64,000 nt of DNA from Rubrobacter marinus (GCF_011492965.1 NZ_CP045121.1:4092001-4156000), one strand, 5' to 3'. Shown: positions 28,034 to 39,156, numbered from the stretch's first letter. Numbers and translations: made by a program. Notes: generated by a model not told the origin, from the sequence alone.

Positions 28034-29077
28034 ATGGACCGACAGAAAGTTCTCGTAACCGGCGGCGCCGGGTTTCTGGGGATCAACCTCATACGCCACC
28101 TCATGGCGCGGGGGTTCGCCTGCGCCTCGTTCGACGTCGAGGAGTTCGACTACCCGGAACGGGACCGGGTGGAGATCACGAAGGGCGACATCCGCGACAA
28201 GGCGGCCCTCGACCGGGCGATGGAGGGGGTGGACTTCGTCGTGCACACCGCGGCGGCCCTGCCGCTCTACTCCGCCGAGGACATCCACACCACGGACGTC
28301 GAGGGGACGAGGAACGTGCTGGACACGGCCCGGAGGCACGGGGTGAAGCGCGTCGCACACATCTCGTCGACCGCCGTCTACGGCATCCCCGACCACCACC
28401 CGCTCTACGAGGACGACAAGCTCGAGGGCGTGGGGCCTTACGGGCAGGCCAAGATCCAGGCCGAGATGGTCTGCCTGGAGTACCGCGCCCGCGGCATGGT
28501 CGTCCCGATCATCCGTCCGAAGTCGTTTATCGGGCCGGAGAGGCTCGGGGTCTTCGCGCTGCTCTACGACTGGGCGTACACCGGGCACAACTTCCCGATG
28601 ATCGGGAGCGGCAACAACCGCTACCAGCTTCTCGACGTCGAGGACCTGTGCGACGCCATCCACCTCACCCTCACCCTCCCCGAGGACCGGGTCAACGACA
28701 CCTTCAACATCGGGGCGGAGGAGTTCACGACGATGAAGGAGGACTACGGGGTCGTCCTCGACCACGCCGGCCACGGCAAGAAGGTCGTCGGCTTCCCGGC
28801 CGCTCCGGCGATCGTGGGCCTCAGGGTGCTCGACCGGCTCGGGGTCTCCCCGCTCTACAAGTGGGTCTACGAGACGGCCTCCAAGGACTCCTTCGTCTCC
28901 ATCGAGAAGGCGAAGAAGCAGTTGGGGTACGCGCCGAAGTTCTCGAACAAGGACGCCCTCCTCAGAAACTTCCGCTGGTACCTGGAGAACCGGAAGCGCT
29001 TCGAGAACGCCTCCGGCGTCTCCCACCGGGTGCCGTGGAAGCAGGGCGCTATCGGCCTCTTGAAGCGCTTCTTCTAG
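28034..29077 (+). CDS. NAD-dependent epimerase/dehydratase (extended SDR)
   Basis: A 347-residue extended short-chain dehydrogenase. It shows the N-terminal Rossmann loop VTGGAGFLGINLIRHL, DIRDKAALDRAMEGVDFVVH, the catalytic Ser-Thr and Tyr-X3-Lys (HISSTAVYGIP; GPYGQAKIQAE), and RPKSFIGPERLGVF. The family acts on nucleotide sugars or related substrates; the specific substrate is not evident. It has a clear TAAGGAG site 11 bases before ATG 28034. The gene stands alone, with a terminator hairpin after it. A link to the polysaccharide cassette 1.3 kb upstream is possible but not shown. Confidence 0.85.
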   Translation: MDRQKVLVTGGAGFLGINLIRHLMARGFACASFDVEEFDYPERDRVEITKGDIRDKAALDRAMEGVDFVVHTAAALPLYSAEDIHTTDVEGTRNVLDTARRHGVKRVAHISSTAVYGIPDHHPLYEDDKLEGVGPYGQAKIQAEMVCLEYRARGMVVPIIRPKSFIGPERLGVFALLYDWAYTGHNFPMIGSGNNRYQLLDVEDLCDAIHLTLTLPEDRVNDTFNIGAEEFTTMKEDYGVVLDHAGHGKKVVGFPAAPAIVGLRVLDRLGVSPLYKWVYETASKDSFVSIEKAKKQLGYAPKFSNKDALLRNFRWYLENRKRFENASGVSHRVPWKQGAIGLLKRFF

Positions 29078-29146
29078 GGGCGGCGACTCTACAAAAACAC
29101 ATAGCCGCACCTACAGAGAATTCTGTATTTTCGATAGACGCGCCGA

Positions 29147-29183
29147 AAAAGGTGCGCCAGGGGTGATCCGGGGCGCACCTTTT
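29147..29183. terminator. Bidirectional terminator between the SDR and M50 protease genes
   Basis: A 12-bp perfect stem (29147-29158 with 29172-29183) carries A-run and T-run arms (aaaa/tttt) and a 13-base loop, so it can act on both strands between convergent genes. Confidence 0.82.
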
Positions 29184-29201
29184 GCCGTAGAATTAACCGA
29201 A

Positions 29202-29274
29202 GACGGGTCGGACATAGCTGCGCGCTTTGTCGCTCTTCAGCTGCTTTCACGTCAATTTAAGCGCCCGACCCGTC
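29202..29274. repeat. 10-bp inverted repeat spaced by 53 bp in a convergent gap
   Basis: gacgggtcgg at 29202-29211 is repeated inverted at 29265-29274, just beyond the terminator and 87 bp from the M50 protease stop. It may be a second terminator of the minus-strand gene or a remnant structure; nothing in it codes. Confidence 0.55.
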
Positions 29275-29360
29275 TCCTCTCTCTTACGACCCACGCCTGG
29301 ACGTATGAGTTACAGTCCCGTGGTCTCCTTCGCGTAGCCTCGCTACGACGGAACACGCGA

Positions 29361-30728
29361 TCACTCGGCCCGAGCCCCGACCGCGGTCCCGTCGCGTAGC
29401 CTCCCCAATCGCCGAAGCAACACCACGGTCAGCGTACGGCCCAGGGCGTACAGCAGGTACACGATACCCAGCAACTGGAGCGAGAGGATAAGGGCTTGTA
29501 GACCGGAAGACGCCATGCCCACGAGGTCGCCGACGCCGAGCGCCAGCGAGAACTCCCCCGCCAGGAGCGTCAGAGAGTGCCAAGCGACGGCCACGGTGAC
29601 GGGGAGGCGCGTGATCAGGAAGTACAGGAGCAGGGCGAGGACCGGGATGGTCGTCGCGACGTACAGGACGAAGACCGCCTTGACCCATGGCTTGAGCTCC
29701 GGCAGCCTGGCGCCCCTCCAGCGCTTCAGGGGTATCACGCTCCTCAAGAACGCGCCCATCTGGGAGAAGAAGTCCGGGATGCCCGTGAGGTCGGCCAGCG
29801 CCCAGTAGCCGTCGAAGCGGACGAAGGGGAGGCACTGGTACAGGATGCCCATGTCTATCATCAGGACCGCGAGGAGCAGAAACTCCCCGCCCGTGGCCCA
29901 GTAGAGGCACACGAGGCCGAGGGCGAAGATCAGGTGGAAGTAGAAGCCGCCGAGGTCGGTGCGAACCTTGGCCCAGCGCCCGAGCCGGTAGGCGTCCGTC
30001 GTATCCGTGTACAGCACGGGGTAGACCAGGTAGAGGCCCGCCCCCATCCCGCGCACCTTGCCGCCCCCGTATCTGAGCGCGGCCGCGTGCCCGAACTCGT
30101 GGACGACGCCGGAGACGAGCAGGATGCCGAGCACGACGAGGATAAGACCGGGGGCGTAGATCACCTCTCGCAACGCGCCCCCGACGCCGTGCGCGAGAAA
30201 CGCCCACGCCTGCGCGAGCGCCGCGACCGCGAGGATCGGCACCAGGGCGAAAGGGTGAAAGAGGCCCTGGAGCGCCCCCATGATGGGATCTATGACTCCC
30301 GGCCCCAAAAGCTCCTTGCGCGCGTTGACCCCGAGCGGGGAGGCGCCCTTGCCGCCGGATCGCACGCCCTGCGCCTCGCCGTCCTCGGGAGCGAGAATCC
30401 CGAGCGGCACGAGCTTGCTCTGCGCGATCTGGCGCACGTTCTCGGCGGTGAAGGCCCAGTCCGTCGAACGCGTCAGCCGCTCGGCCATCTCCTCGTGCGT
30501 GCTCCCGCCGTCGACCTCTTCGGCGACGCGGTAGAGCAGCTCGGAGAGCTGGACGAAGCGGTCCCCACGCCTGGCGAGCCACTGACGATCCCGGAAGCCG
30601 GACTCCTCCATCTCGCCTATAAGCTCCACGCCGTCGGCGAGGACGGGATGCTCGGGGGCCGCGGAAGCGACCTCCTGAGGCCTCCGACGTTCCCGCGCAG
30701 TATTCGATTCTGATTCCGGTCGAGCCAA
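29361..30728 (-). CDS. M50-type membrane zinc metalloprotease with PqqD-like N-terminal domain
   Basis: A 455-residue protein. Residues about 28-115 look like the winged-helix PqqD-type domain that binds leader peptides in RiPP pathways (VLADGVELIGEMEESGFRDR, FVQLSELLYRVAEEVDGG). After residue 150 come several membrane helices with the zinc site VVHEFGHAAALRYGGG (HEXXH). A second conserved block follows (VRFDGYWALADLTGIPDF), which in YydH-like peptide proteases supplies the third ligand (Asp). The first strong start gives a leader rich in Arg/Glu. It lies 112 bp downstream of the 85-residue peptide gene on the same strand, with an 11-bp hairpin between. I infer processing or export of that peptide. 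Confidence 0.82.
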   Translation of the reverse strand: MARPESESNTARERRRPQEVASAAPEHPVLADGVELIGEMEESGFRDRQWLARRGDRFVQLSELLYRVAEEVDGGSTHEEMAERLTRSTDWAFTAENVRQIAQSKLVPLGILAPEDGEAQGVRSGGKGASPLGVNARKELLGPGVIDPIMGALQGLFHPFALVPILAVAALAQAWAFLAHGVGGALREVIYAPGLILVVLGILLVSGVVHEFGHAAALRYGGGKVRGMGAGLYLVYPVLYTDTTDAYRLGRWAKVRTDLGGFYFHLIFALGLVCLYWATGGEFLLLAVLMIDMGILYQCLPFVRFDGYWALADLTGIPDFFSQMGAFLRSVIPLKRWRGARLPELKPWVKAVFVLYVATTIPVLALLLYFLITRLPVTVAVAWHSLTLLAGEFSLALGVGDLVGMASSGLQALILSLQLLGIVYLLYALGRTLTVVLLRRLGRLRDGTAVGARAE

Positions 30729-30756
30729 GATCGGTCCGACGCCCAGACGCCAAAGT

Positions 30757-30782
30757 GGCGGGCCGGGTGACCCCGGCCCGCC
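30757..30782 (-). terminator. Hairpin between peptide gene and protease gene (partial terminator)
   Basis: An 11-bp perfect GC stem (30757-30767 with 30772-30782) with a 4-base loop lies between two co-directional genes. Such a stem could let the small upstream gene be made in excess over the protease. No T-run follows, so it may also be an mRNA-protecting structure. Confidence 0.65.
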
Positions 30783-30840
30783 AACCCTCGCCGCTTACTC
30801 GAAGCTCAGCGAAGGGCTACGGAGAGCGTCGAGCCCCCGA

Positions 30841-31098
30841 TTACTGGAAAGCCCGCGGCAGCTGCTGGACGGTCGCGTCGCAATCGACGGGCGCGTCCGC
30901 GTTCTGCTGCGCGAGGACGTTGGCGTCCACGCCACAGACGTTGGCCGCGACGCCGATCGGCACCTGCACCACGACCTCGTTGTTGTTGAGGACGTCGAAG
31001 ACCTGGATGTTGACCAGAGCCATCATCTCGCGGTCGGGCAACTCGAAACCGGCCTGCTCCTCAATCTGGGCAGCGCTAAGCTGCTGCTTCTCCAACAT
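30841..31098 (-). CDS. 85-residue peptide, candidate precursor with chaplin-like C-terminal core
   Basis: Read from ATG at 31098, four bases after GGAGGT; earlier in-frame starts have no site. No signal peptide or membrane helix is present. The N-terminal half is leader-like (LEKQQLSAAQIEEQAGFELP, then DREMMALVNIQVFDVLNNNE). The C-terminal half is VVVQVPIGVAANVCGV, then ANVLAQQNADAPVDCDATVQ. Two cysteines enclose exactly 17 residues, the spacing I recall for the chaplin repeat of Streptomyces hyphal-surface proteins, whose motif also has VVQVPV--PVN-CGN-VNV. I recall similar ELPDREMMALV peptides in actinobacteria annotated as hypothetical. With a PqqD-like M50 protease downstream, a leader-directed maturation system is a reasonable inference, not a demonstration. 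Confidence 0.78.
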   Translation of the reverse strand: MLEKQQLSAAQIEEQAGFELPDREMMALVNIQVFDVLNNNEVVVQVPIGVAANVCGVDANVLAQQNADAPVDCDATVQQLPRAFQ

Positions 31099-31345
31099 AA
31101 TTACCTCCAGGGAGGTAGCTTTCACGTCGAAATAAGACCTACCCCGGGTCGCCGGAGCCCTAAACATAACTTTCATAATCTTCATCTCTACTCGGGGCAG
31201 GTTCATGGTTTCGGACGCGATGCCGGCGGCGGGTGCGCTCCAAGCTCGGGCTCGCGCCCGGTGAAGCCAGCACCGAGGTACGGCTACATACGCGCGAGGA
31301 GGTCTAGCGGTAAGCTTTGGCGGTAAGAGACCAGGCCGGCTGGCA

Positions 31346-32068
31346 TCAGCTCAGCAGGCCCGCCGCGGCCCTATCTACCATCCAGACGGGACCGCTCGCG
31401 GGGCGCACGAGCTTCGCCGGGTAGTCGCGCGGGTCCGCGTCTCCCTCCAGGATCTCCCTCAGGGCCTCTGCCTTGCCCTCGCCCGCGACGAGGAAGACGA
31501 CGTTCTTTGCGGCGTTGATCGCGGGTGCGGTGAGCGTGAGGCGGGTGGTCCCGAGCTTCCGGACCGGGTTCTCGACGGCCCAGCGATCGTCCACGTCGAG
31601 GGCCGGGGTGCGGGGGAAGAGGCTCGCGGTGTGCCCGTCGTCGCCTATGCCGAGCATCACGAGGTCGAGGCGGGGCGGCCCGCCGAAGAAGGTCGTCAAC
31701 TCCTCCTCGTAGAGCGAGGCGGCCTCGGGGGGCGGGAGCTCGCCCCGCATGCGGCGCACGGAGCCCACGGGCACGCGCGAGAGGAGCGCCTCGTGCGCCA
31801 TGCGGTAGTTCGAGTCCTCGTGGTCCGGCCCGACCGCGCGCTCGTCGCCGAAGAAGACGTGCGCCTTGCTCCAGTCGAGGTCGGACGGGGAGGCGTAGCG
31901 CGAGGCGAGGATCTCGTAGGTCGCCTTCGGGGTCGAGCCGCCGGCGAGGGCGACGGCGAAGCGGCCGGACCCTCCAATGGCCTCGTTCGCCTCCCGCACG
32001 AAGAGCCGGGCTGCGGCCTCCGCGAGCCCCTCGATGTCCTCGTGGACTCGTACTTCGGGGTTCGTCAC
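31346..32068 (-). CDS. pgl: 6-Phosphogluconolactonase
   Basis: Pgl hydrolyses 6-phosphogluconolactone between Zwf and Gnd. The 240-residue protein has the SugarP isomerase-like fold motifs FAVALAGGSTPKATYEILAS, HVFFGDERAVGPDHEDSNYR and LGIGDDGHTASLFPRTPAL, and the C-terminal AKNVVFLVAGEGKAEAL. GTG at 32068 overlaps the opcA TGA as GTGA, which fixes the start. It is the last gene of the tkt-tal-gnd-zwf-opcA-pgl run, and about 250 bp separate it from the upstream start of the peptide gene. Confidence 0.94.
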   Translation of the reverse strand: MTNPEVRVHEDIEGLAEAAARLFVREANEAIGGSGRFAVALAGGSTPKATYEILASRYASPSDLDWSKAHVFFGDERAVGPDHEDSNYRMAHEALLSRVPVGSVRRMRGELPPPEAASLYEEELTTFFGGPPRLDLVMLGIGDDGHTASLFPRTPALDVDDRWAVENPVRKLGTTRLTLTAPAINAAKNVVFLVAGEGKAEALREILEGDADPRDYPAKLVRPASGPVWMVDRAAAGLLS

Positions 32069-33146
32069 CGGCCCAGGATCTCCACGGCGCGCCTGAGGGC
32101 CGCCTCGTAGACCTCGTCCCGGCCGACGAGCCGGAGCTCCTCGCCGAGCAGGGCGCCGGTATCCGAGGGGCCGAGGTGGACCGTGCGCTCGCCGACCACC
32201 TCGTCGCCGCGCAGGACGGCCGAGCGGGCGTCCGTGGACTCCCTGCTGCGCGAGACCTCGAAGGTGTACTCGTCGTCGCAGAAGATCCGCACCCGGCGAA
32301 GCGCCGCGTCGGACTCGTTCGGGGTGAGCCGGACGGTGACGGGGCCCGACGGACCGGAGAAGACGAGCTCGCGCCCGCCGTTCTCCGCGCGGGACGCCGA
32401 CTCCGGGCGCCAGCCGAGGCAGGAGGAGAGCCAGCCGGAGAAGAGCAGCGCGCGGCTCCTCGCATCCGGGGCGTACTGGACCTCGACCCGCCGGATCTTC
32501 CCCAGCTCGCAGGCCCTCTCGGGGGGGGCGAAGAGGTCCGCGACGAGGGAGCGCCACGTGGAGAGGGCGGCCCACTGCAAGTCCCCCACCGCCGGGGTCT
32601 CCTCGTAGCTTACGAGCTCGGCCACGGCCCTCAAGGAGCCCTCCGTGTCCTCGACGGCGCCGGTGTCGAGGACGATGCGGCCGGCCAGCGCCGCCATGCC
32701 GTCGCACCTCGGCGAGGCCGGGATGTCGCCGTTCGGGTACCAGAGGAAGACGGGCAGGTCGGGGATGAGGAGGGGCCCGGCGAGGCTCTCGAGGTGCTCC
32801 GCGGGCGGGCCCTCGACGTGGATCGTCACCACCTCGGCGCAGACGTTCGTGCCCGCGCCGCCCCGCGTGTTGCAGAAGACGGAGAGCCCGATCTCCAGGT
32901 TCGTCCGCCCCTCTTCGGGGTCGGCGATCATGACGAGCGCACGGGACGGGTAGCGCCCCGATAGCTCGTTTATGATGCGGGCCACGCCCTCCGCCGACTC
33001 CTCGTCCGTCACCACGATGAGGTTCAAGACGCTCGCCCGGGCCCCCAGGGTGCCGTCGTCGTTCGCCCTGAGGCGCGCGAGGCCCCGCTCTATCTCCGCG
33101 ACGGACATGGCGCCCCCGCCTTCCGGTATCGCCCGGGACTCCCCGA

Positions 33147-33150
<4 letters not shown>
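32065..33150 (-). CDS. opcA: Glucose-6-phosphate dehydrogenase assembly protein OpcA
   Basis: OpcA helps assemble and activate glucose-6-phosphate dehydrogenase in actinobacteria and cyanobacteria. The 361-residue protein shows the family pattern LNLIVVTDEESAEGVARIIN, YPSRALVMIADPEEG, GTNVCAEVVTIHVEGPPAEH, LIPDLPVFLWYPNG and LGWRPES. GTG at 33150 overlaps the zwf TGA as GTGA; an internal ATG 14 codons on is the weaker alternative. Coupling directly to zwf and pgl supports the role. Confidence 0.93.
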
Positions 33151-34682
<1,532 letters not shown>

Positions 34683-34694
34683 TCGGGCTCCCCC

Positions 34695-35624
34695 TTACTT
34701 CTGCTCCGGGTACTTCGTCGAAGCTTCCTGGATGGCGTGCCCGCCGAACTGGCCGCGCAGGGCCGCTATGACCTTCATGGCGAAGGAGTCGTCCTGGCGG
34801 GAGGCGAACCGCGCGAAGAGCGAGGCCGAGATGACGTGCGCCGGGACGTCCTCGTTTATGGCCTCGAGGATCGTCCAGCGGCCCTCGCCGGAGTCCTCGG
34901 CGTAGCCGCGGACGCTGTCGAGGTGGCCGTCCTGCTCGAAGGCGTTCTCGGCGAGCTCCAGAAGCCAGCTTCTCACGACGCTCCCCTGGTTCCAGAGGCT
35001 CGAGATCGCCCTGAGGTCGAAGTCGTACTGGCTCTTCTCCAGGATCTCGAACCCCTCGGCGTAGGCCTGCATCATCCCGTACTCGACCCCGTTGTGGACC
35101 ATCTTGGTGAAGTGGCCGGCCCCGGCCTCGCCGAGGTAGGCGTACCCGTTCGGCGGGGCGAGGGTCTTGAGCGCGGGCTCGACGTGCTCGAACGCGCTCG
35201 CGTCCCCGCCGACCATGAGGCAGTAGCCTACCTGGAGCCCCCACACGCCCCCGCTCGTCCCCTGGTCCAGGAAGCGTATGCCCTTCTCCCCGAGCATCTC
35301 CGCCCGGCGGACGGAGTCGCGGAAGTACGAGTTGCCGCCGTCGATAAGGATGTCGCCCTCGTCCATCATGTCGGCGAGCTTCAAGAGCGCCTGCTCGGTG
35401 ACGTCGCCGGCCGGGACCATCACGGTGATGGCGCGTGGCCCGTCGCCGGAGAGCTTCTCGACGAGCTCCTCCATGGAGTAGGCCCCCTCGGCGCCGTCCT
35501 TGACGACCTCGTCCACCGGCCCCGGGGAGCGATTGCCCGCGACGACCCGGTGCTCGCCGTTCTTCACCAGGCGCCGGGTCATGTTCGCGCCCATCCTGCC
35601 GAGACCATAGAAACCTACGTCCAC
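34695..35624 (-). CDS. gnd: 6-Phosphogluconate dehydrogenase, decarboxylating (short form)
   Basis: Gnd makes ribulose 5-phosphate from 6-phosphogluconate. The 309 residues match the shorter YqeC/GndA-like class rather than the 470-residue enterobacterial one. It starts VDVGFYGLGRMGANMTRRL (NAD(P)-binding), then ILIDGGNSYFRDSVRRAE, FLDQGTSGGVWGLQVGYCLM and the catalytic Lys in AGHFTKMVHNGVEYGMMQAY. The GTG at 35624 has an AAGGGAGAA site. A hairpin separates it from tal; its stop is 12 bp before zwf. Confidence 0.94.
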   Translation of the reverse strand: MDVGFYGLGRMGANMTRRLVKNGEHRVVAGNRSPGPVDEVVKDGAEGAYSMEELVEKLSGDGPRAITVMVPAGDVTEQALLKLADMMDEGDILIDGGNSYFRDSVRRAEMLGEKGIRFLDQGTSGGVWGLQVGYCLMVGGDASAFEHVEPALKTLAPPNGYAYLGEAGAGHFTKMVHNGVEYGMMQAYAEGFEILEKSQYDFDLRAISSLWNQGSVVRSWLLELAENAFEQDGHLDSVRGYAEDSGEGRWTILEAINEDVPAHVISASLFARFASRQDDSFAMKVIAALRGQFGGHAIQEASTKYPEQK

Positions 35625-35649
35625 GCGTTCTCCCTTCGGTAGAAAGCTC

Positions 35650-35685
35650 GTCGGCCGGTACGCCAGGGACGGCGTGCCGGCCGAC
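35650..35685 (-). terminator. Hairpin between tal and gnd
   Basis: A 15-bp stem (35650-35664 with 35671-35685, one G-T pair) with a 6-base loop is located between tal and gnd on the transcribed strand. Without a T-run it may attenuate rather than end transcription. Confidence 0.68.
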
Positions 35686-35698
35686 GTTCGTTGCCCTT

Positions 35699-36823
35699 CT
35701 AGCTCACCGGTTGGCCGGCGGACTGGCCCTTCACCTGGCGGCTCTTGTTCCCTATGACCTCCAGGAGCTCGTCGAACGAGTCGGCGAACTTCTGGACGCC
35801 CTCCTGCTCCAGGACCTCGACCACCGACTCGTAGTCCACGCCGGCCTCGCGGAGCTCGCCGACGAGCTTGCGCGCCTCTTCCAGGCCCTGCTTCAGGGCG
35901 TTCGGGTCCACCTCGCCGTGGTCCATGAACGCATCGAGGGTGGAGGAGGGCATGGTGTTGACCGTGTCCGGGCCGACGAGGTTGTCGACGTAGATCGTGT
36001 CCTTGTAGTCGGGGTTCTTCGTGGAGGTCGAGGCCCAGAGGGGGCGCTGCTTCGTGGCGCCCTTGGACTCCAGAAACTCCCAGTCGTCGCCGGAGAAGAT
36101 CTCCTCGAAGGCGGCGTAGGCGAGCTTGGCGTTCGCTATGGCGAGGCGGCCCTTGAGGTCGTCGTGGCCCCCGATCTCGTCGAGGCGCTTGTCGCCCTCG
36201 GAGTCGACGCGGCTCACGAAGAAGCTCGCCACGCTCGCCACGCCCGACGGGTCGCCGCCGCCGGCGACGAGGCGCTGGAGGCCCCGCACGTAGGCGTTGG
36301 CGACGGCGCGGTAGCGCGAGAGCGAGAAGATCAGGGTGACGTTTATGGAGTTGCCGCCCGCGATCATGTCTTCTATCGCCGCCAGCCCCGGCTCCGTCGC
36401 GGGTATCTTCACCATCAGGTTGGGCCGGTCGACCATCGCGTGCAGGCGCTTGGCCTCCTCGTAGGTCGCCGCGGTGTCGTAGGCGATGTCGGGCGAGACC
36501 TCCAGCGAGACGAAGCCGTCGAGCCGGTTCGTCCTCTCGAAGACGGGCATCATGAGGTCGCAAGCCTCCCGGATGTCCTGGCTCGCGAGGCCCAGGAAGA
36601 GCTCCTTGGGGTCGCTCTCCTCCTCCGCGAGCTCCCTCAACTGCTCGTCGTAGAGCTCGGAGTCGGCGATCGCCTTCTGGAAGATGGTCGGGTTAGAGGT
36701 GACGCCCACGACACCGCTCTCGATCATCCCCTCGAGCTCCCCGCCCCTTATGGAGTCTCGGGAGAGGTAGTCGATCCAGACGCTCTGCCCCGCCTCGGAC
36801 AGCCTCTGCAAACGCTCGTTCAT
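35699..36823 (-). CDS. tal: Transaldolase
   Basis: Transaldolase moves a three-carbon unit between sedoheptulose 7-phosphate and glyceraldehyde 3-phosphate. The 374-residue length fits the actinobacterial-type enzyme. GVVGVTSNPTIFQKAI, RLDGFVSLEVSPDIAYDT, the Schiff-base Lys in NLMVKIPATEPGL, GNSINVTLIFSLSRYRAVAN and RPLWASTSTKNPDY are all visible. The ATG follows GAGGAGGAAGG. It lies between tkt and gnd in the pentose phosphate run, with hairpins on both sides. Confidence 0.95.
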   Translation of the reverse strand: MNERLQRLSEAGQSVWIDYLSRDSIRGGELEGMIESGVVGVTSNPTIFQKAIADSELYDEQLRELAEEESDPKELFLGLASQDIREACDLMMPVFERTNRLDGFVSLEVSPDIAYDTAATYEEAKRLHAMVDRPNLMVKIPATEPGLAAIEDMIAGGNSINVTLIFSLSRYRAVANAYVRGLQRLVAGGGDPSGVASVASFFVSRVDSEGDKRLDEIGGHDDLKGRLAIANAKLAYAAFEEIFSGDDWEFLESKGATKQRPLWASTSTKNPDYKDTIYVDNLVGPDTVNTMPSSTLDAFMDHGEVDPNALKQGLEEARKLVGELREAGVDYESVVEVLEQEGVQKFADSFDELLEVIGNKSRQVKGQSAGQPVS

Positions 36824-36927
36824 CGGCCTTCCTCCTCAGATCTCGGACGGCTCACGACGCGGTTATACCGATCATCGTGCCAGTCTACACCCGCAACGGG
36901 CGCGCGGAGGAAGACGTCGCCAAAGAG

Positions 36928-36955
36928 GCGGGCGGGCCACCTACGGCCCGCCCGC
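36928..36955 (-). terminator. Hairpin between tkt and tal
   Basis: An 11-bp perfect GC stem (36928-36938 with 36945-36955) with a 6-base loop lies 28 bp after the tkt stop. Confidence 0.72.
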
Positions 36956-36982
36956 AATGAACCTCTCGGGATCTCGCCGCCC

Positions 36983-39073
36983 CTAGGAGTGCCCCTCGGA
37001 GGGGTCGGTCCCCTCGACGGCCGGGGTACCCTCGTCCTCGCTAACCCGCTCGCCGCGCCCCAGGAGGGCGAGGACGGCGTTGGCGGCGTTCTCCGGGGTG
37101 ATGCCGAGCTTCTCCAGCACGGTCTCGCCGGGGGCCGAGGCCCCGAAGCGATCAATCCCGATGCTCGCCCCGCGGAAGCCGACGTAGCGCTCCCAGCCGT
37201 TCGGGACGCCCGCCTCGACGGAGACGCGTACCTCGACCGAGGGCGGCAGCACGGAATCTTTGTAGGCCTGATCCTGGGCGTCGTAGATCTCCCACGAGGG
37301 CATGCTCACGACCCTCGCGTTTACCCCCTGCCCGGTGAGGAGCTCCCTCGCCTCCAGAGCGACCGCGACCTCCGAGCCCGAGGCCACGAGGATGGCGTCG
37401 GGCTCGTCGGCCCCGCCGAGGGCCTCGGCGAGGACGTAGGCGCCGCGCAGGGCGCCCTCGGCCGGCGCGAACTTCGAGCGGTCGACGACGGGGACGTTCT
37501 GGCGCGTGAGGAGCAGGGCGACCGGGCCGTCGGCCTCGAGCGTCGAGCGCCAGGCCATCGAGGTCTCGTTCGCGTCGGCCGGACGGATCACGGTGAGGTT
37601 GGGGATCGCGCGCAGCGCCATGAAGTGCTCGACGGGCTGGTGGGTCGGGCCGTCCTCCCCCAAGGCTACGGAGTCGTGCGTGAAGACCCAGGCGGCAGGG
37701 ATGCCCATGAGCGCCGAGAGGCGCACCGCCGGGCGCATGTAGTCCGAGAAGATGAGGAACGTCGAGCCGTACGGCCTGACCATGCCGCCGTGCACGGCCA
37801 TGCCGTTGACGGCCGAACCCATCCCGTGCTCGCGCACCCCGAAGGCGATGTTGCGCCCCGGGTGGTCCGGGGAGAACATCCCGCCGCCCTCGAACGCGGT
37901 GCTCGTGGAGGCGACGAGGTCGGCGGCCCCCCCGATCATGGTCGGTGCGTAGCCCTTGAAGGCGTTCATCACCGCCGCCCCGGCCTTGCGCGTCGCGAGC
38001 TTCTCCGTCTCCGAGGCGTCCCACACGGGGAGCGCCTCCTGATAACCGGGGAGGGGCTTGCCCTTCCAGGCGTAATCCCACTCCTCGGCGAGCTCGGGGA
38101 ACTCCGACTGCCAGGTCCTGAAACGCGCGTTCCACTCGCCCTCGAGATCGCGGCCCCTGCTCTTCTGATCCATGTGCTCGTAGACCTCGTCCGGGACGGC
38201 GAAGTGCTCGTCCGGGTCGAGGCCCATCGCCTCCTTGGCGGCCCGGACCTCGTCCTCGCCCAGGGCCGCGCCGTGGGCCGCGGAGGTGTCTATGGCGTTC
38301 GGCGCCGGGTAGGCGATGTGGGAGCGGACGATGACGAGCGACGGGCGCTCTTCCTCGTCGCGAGCTTCCCGGATGGCCTCCTCGAGGGCCTCCAGGTCCT
38401 CGACGTCGTCGACGTGCTGGACGTGCCAGCCCAGGGCGTCGAAGCGCTTGGCCTTGTCCTCGCGGTCGAAGGAGAGGGCGGTCGTGCCGTCGATGGTGAT
38501 GCGGTTGTCGTCGTAGACGTAGACGAGCTTGCCGAGGGCGTTCTGCCCGGCGATGGAGGCGGCCTCGTTCGCGACGCCCTCCATGAGGTCGCCGTCGGAG
38601 CAGATGCAGTAGACGTGATGGTTCATGACCTCGTGGCCGATGCGGTTGTAACGCCCGGCGAGGAAGCGCTCCGCCATCGCCATCCCGACCCCGGTGGCGA
38701 AGCCCTGCCCCAGGGGCCCGGTCGTCGTCTCCACGCCGGGCGTCAGAAAGTGCTCGGGGTGGCCCGGCGTCCTCGACTCCCACTGCCTGAAGTTTTTGAG
38801 GTCGTCCAGGGTCAGGTCGTAGCCCGTGAGGTGGAGGAGGGCGTACTGGAGCATCGAGGCGTGGCCCGCCGAGAGGATGAAGCGGTCGCGGTCGGGCCAC
38901 TGCGGGTTCTCGGGGTTGTGGCGGAGAAACCTGGTGAAGATCGTGTACGCGAGCGGGGCGAGCGCCATCGGGGTACCCGGATGGCCGGAGTTCGCCTTCT
39001 GTACCGCGTCCATCGCCAGGGCCCTGATGGTATTTACGGAGAGCGACGCTGCGTTTCTGGTTTCGAGATCCAA
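36983..39073 (-). CDS. tkt: Transketolase
   Basis: Transketolase transfers two-carbon units using thiamine diphosphate. The 696-residue protein shows the N-terminal [57 protein letters not shown], the thiamine motif [19 protein letters not shown], and the pyrimidine-domain segment [20 protein letters not shown]. The end is acidic. The start is TTG at 39073 behind GGTGAGA. It leads the pentose phosphate gene run, and the upstream 180 bp carry two hairpins closing the FUSC gene. Confidence 0.96.
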   Translation of the reverse strand: MDLETRNAASLSVNTIRALAMDAVQKANSGHPGTPMALAPLAYTIFTRFLRHNPENPQWPDRDRFILSAGHASMLQYALLHLTGYDLTLDDLKNFRQWESRTPGHPEHFLTPGVETTTGPLGQGFATGVGMAMAERFLAGRYNRIGHEVMNHHVYCICSDGDLMEGVANEAASIAGQNALGKLVYVYDDNRITIDGTTALSFDREDKAKRFDALGWHVQHVDDVEDLEALEEAIREARDEEERPSLVIVRSHIAYPAPNAIDTSAAHGAALGEDEVRAAKEAMGLDPDEHFAVPDEVYEHMDQKSRGRDLEGEWNARFRTWQSEFPELAEEWDYAWKGKPLPGYQEALPVWDASETEKLATRKAGAAVMNAFKGYAPTMIGGAADLVASTSTAFEGGGMFSPDHPGRNIAFGVREHGMGSAVNGMAVHGGMVRPYGSTFLIFSDYMRPAVRLSALMGIPAAWVFTHDSVALGEDGPTHQPVEHFMALRAIPNLTVIRPADANETSMAWRSTLEADGPVALLLTRQNVPVVDRSKFAPAEGALRGAYVLAEALGGADEPDAILVASGSEVAVALEARELLTGQGVNARVVSMPSWEIYDAQDQAYKDSVLPPSVEVRVSVEAGVPNGWERYVGFRGASIGIDRFGASAPGETVLEKLGITPENAANAVLALLGRGERVSEDEGTPAVEGTDPSEGHS

Positions 39074-39156
39074 GGTCTCACCCTTCTGGTTGCCTCCCTG
39101 AGGCCACGTCTCGCGCGACCCGACGGACGCACTTTAATACCCTGGATATTACGCGG

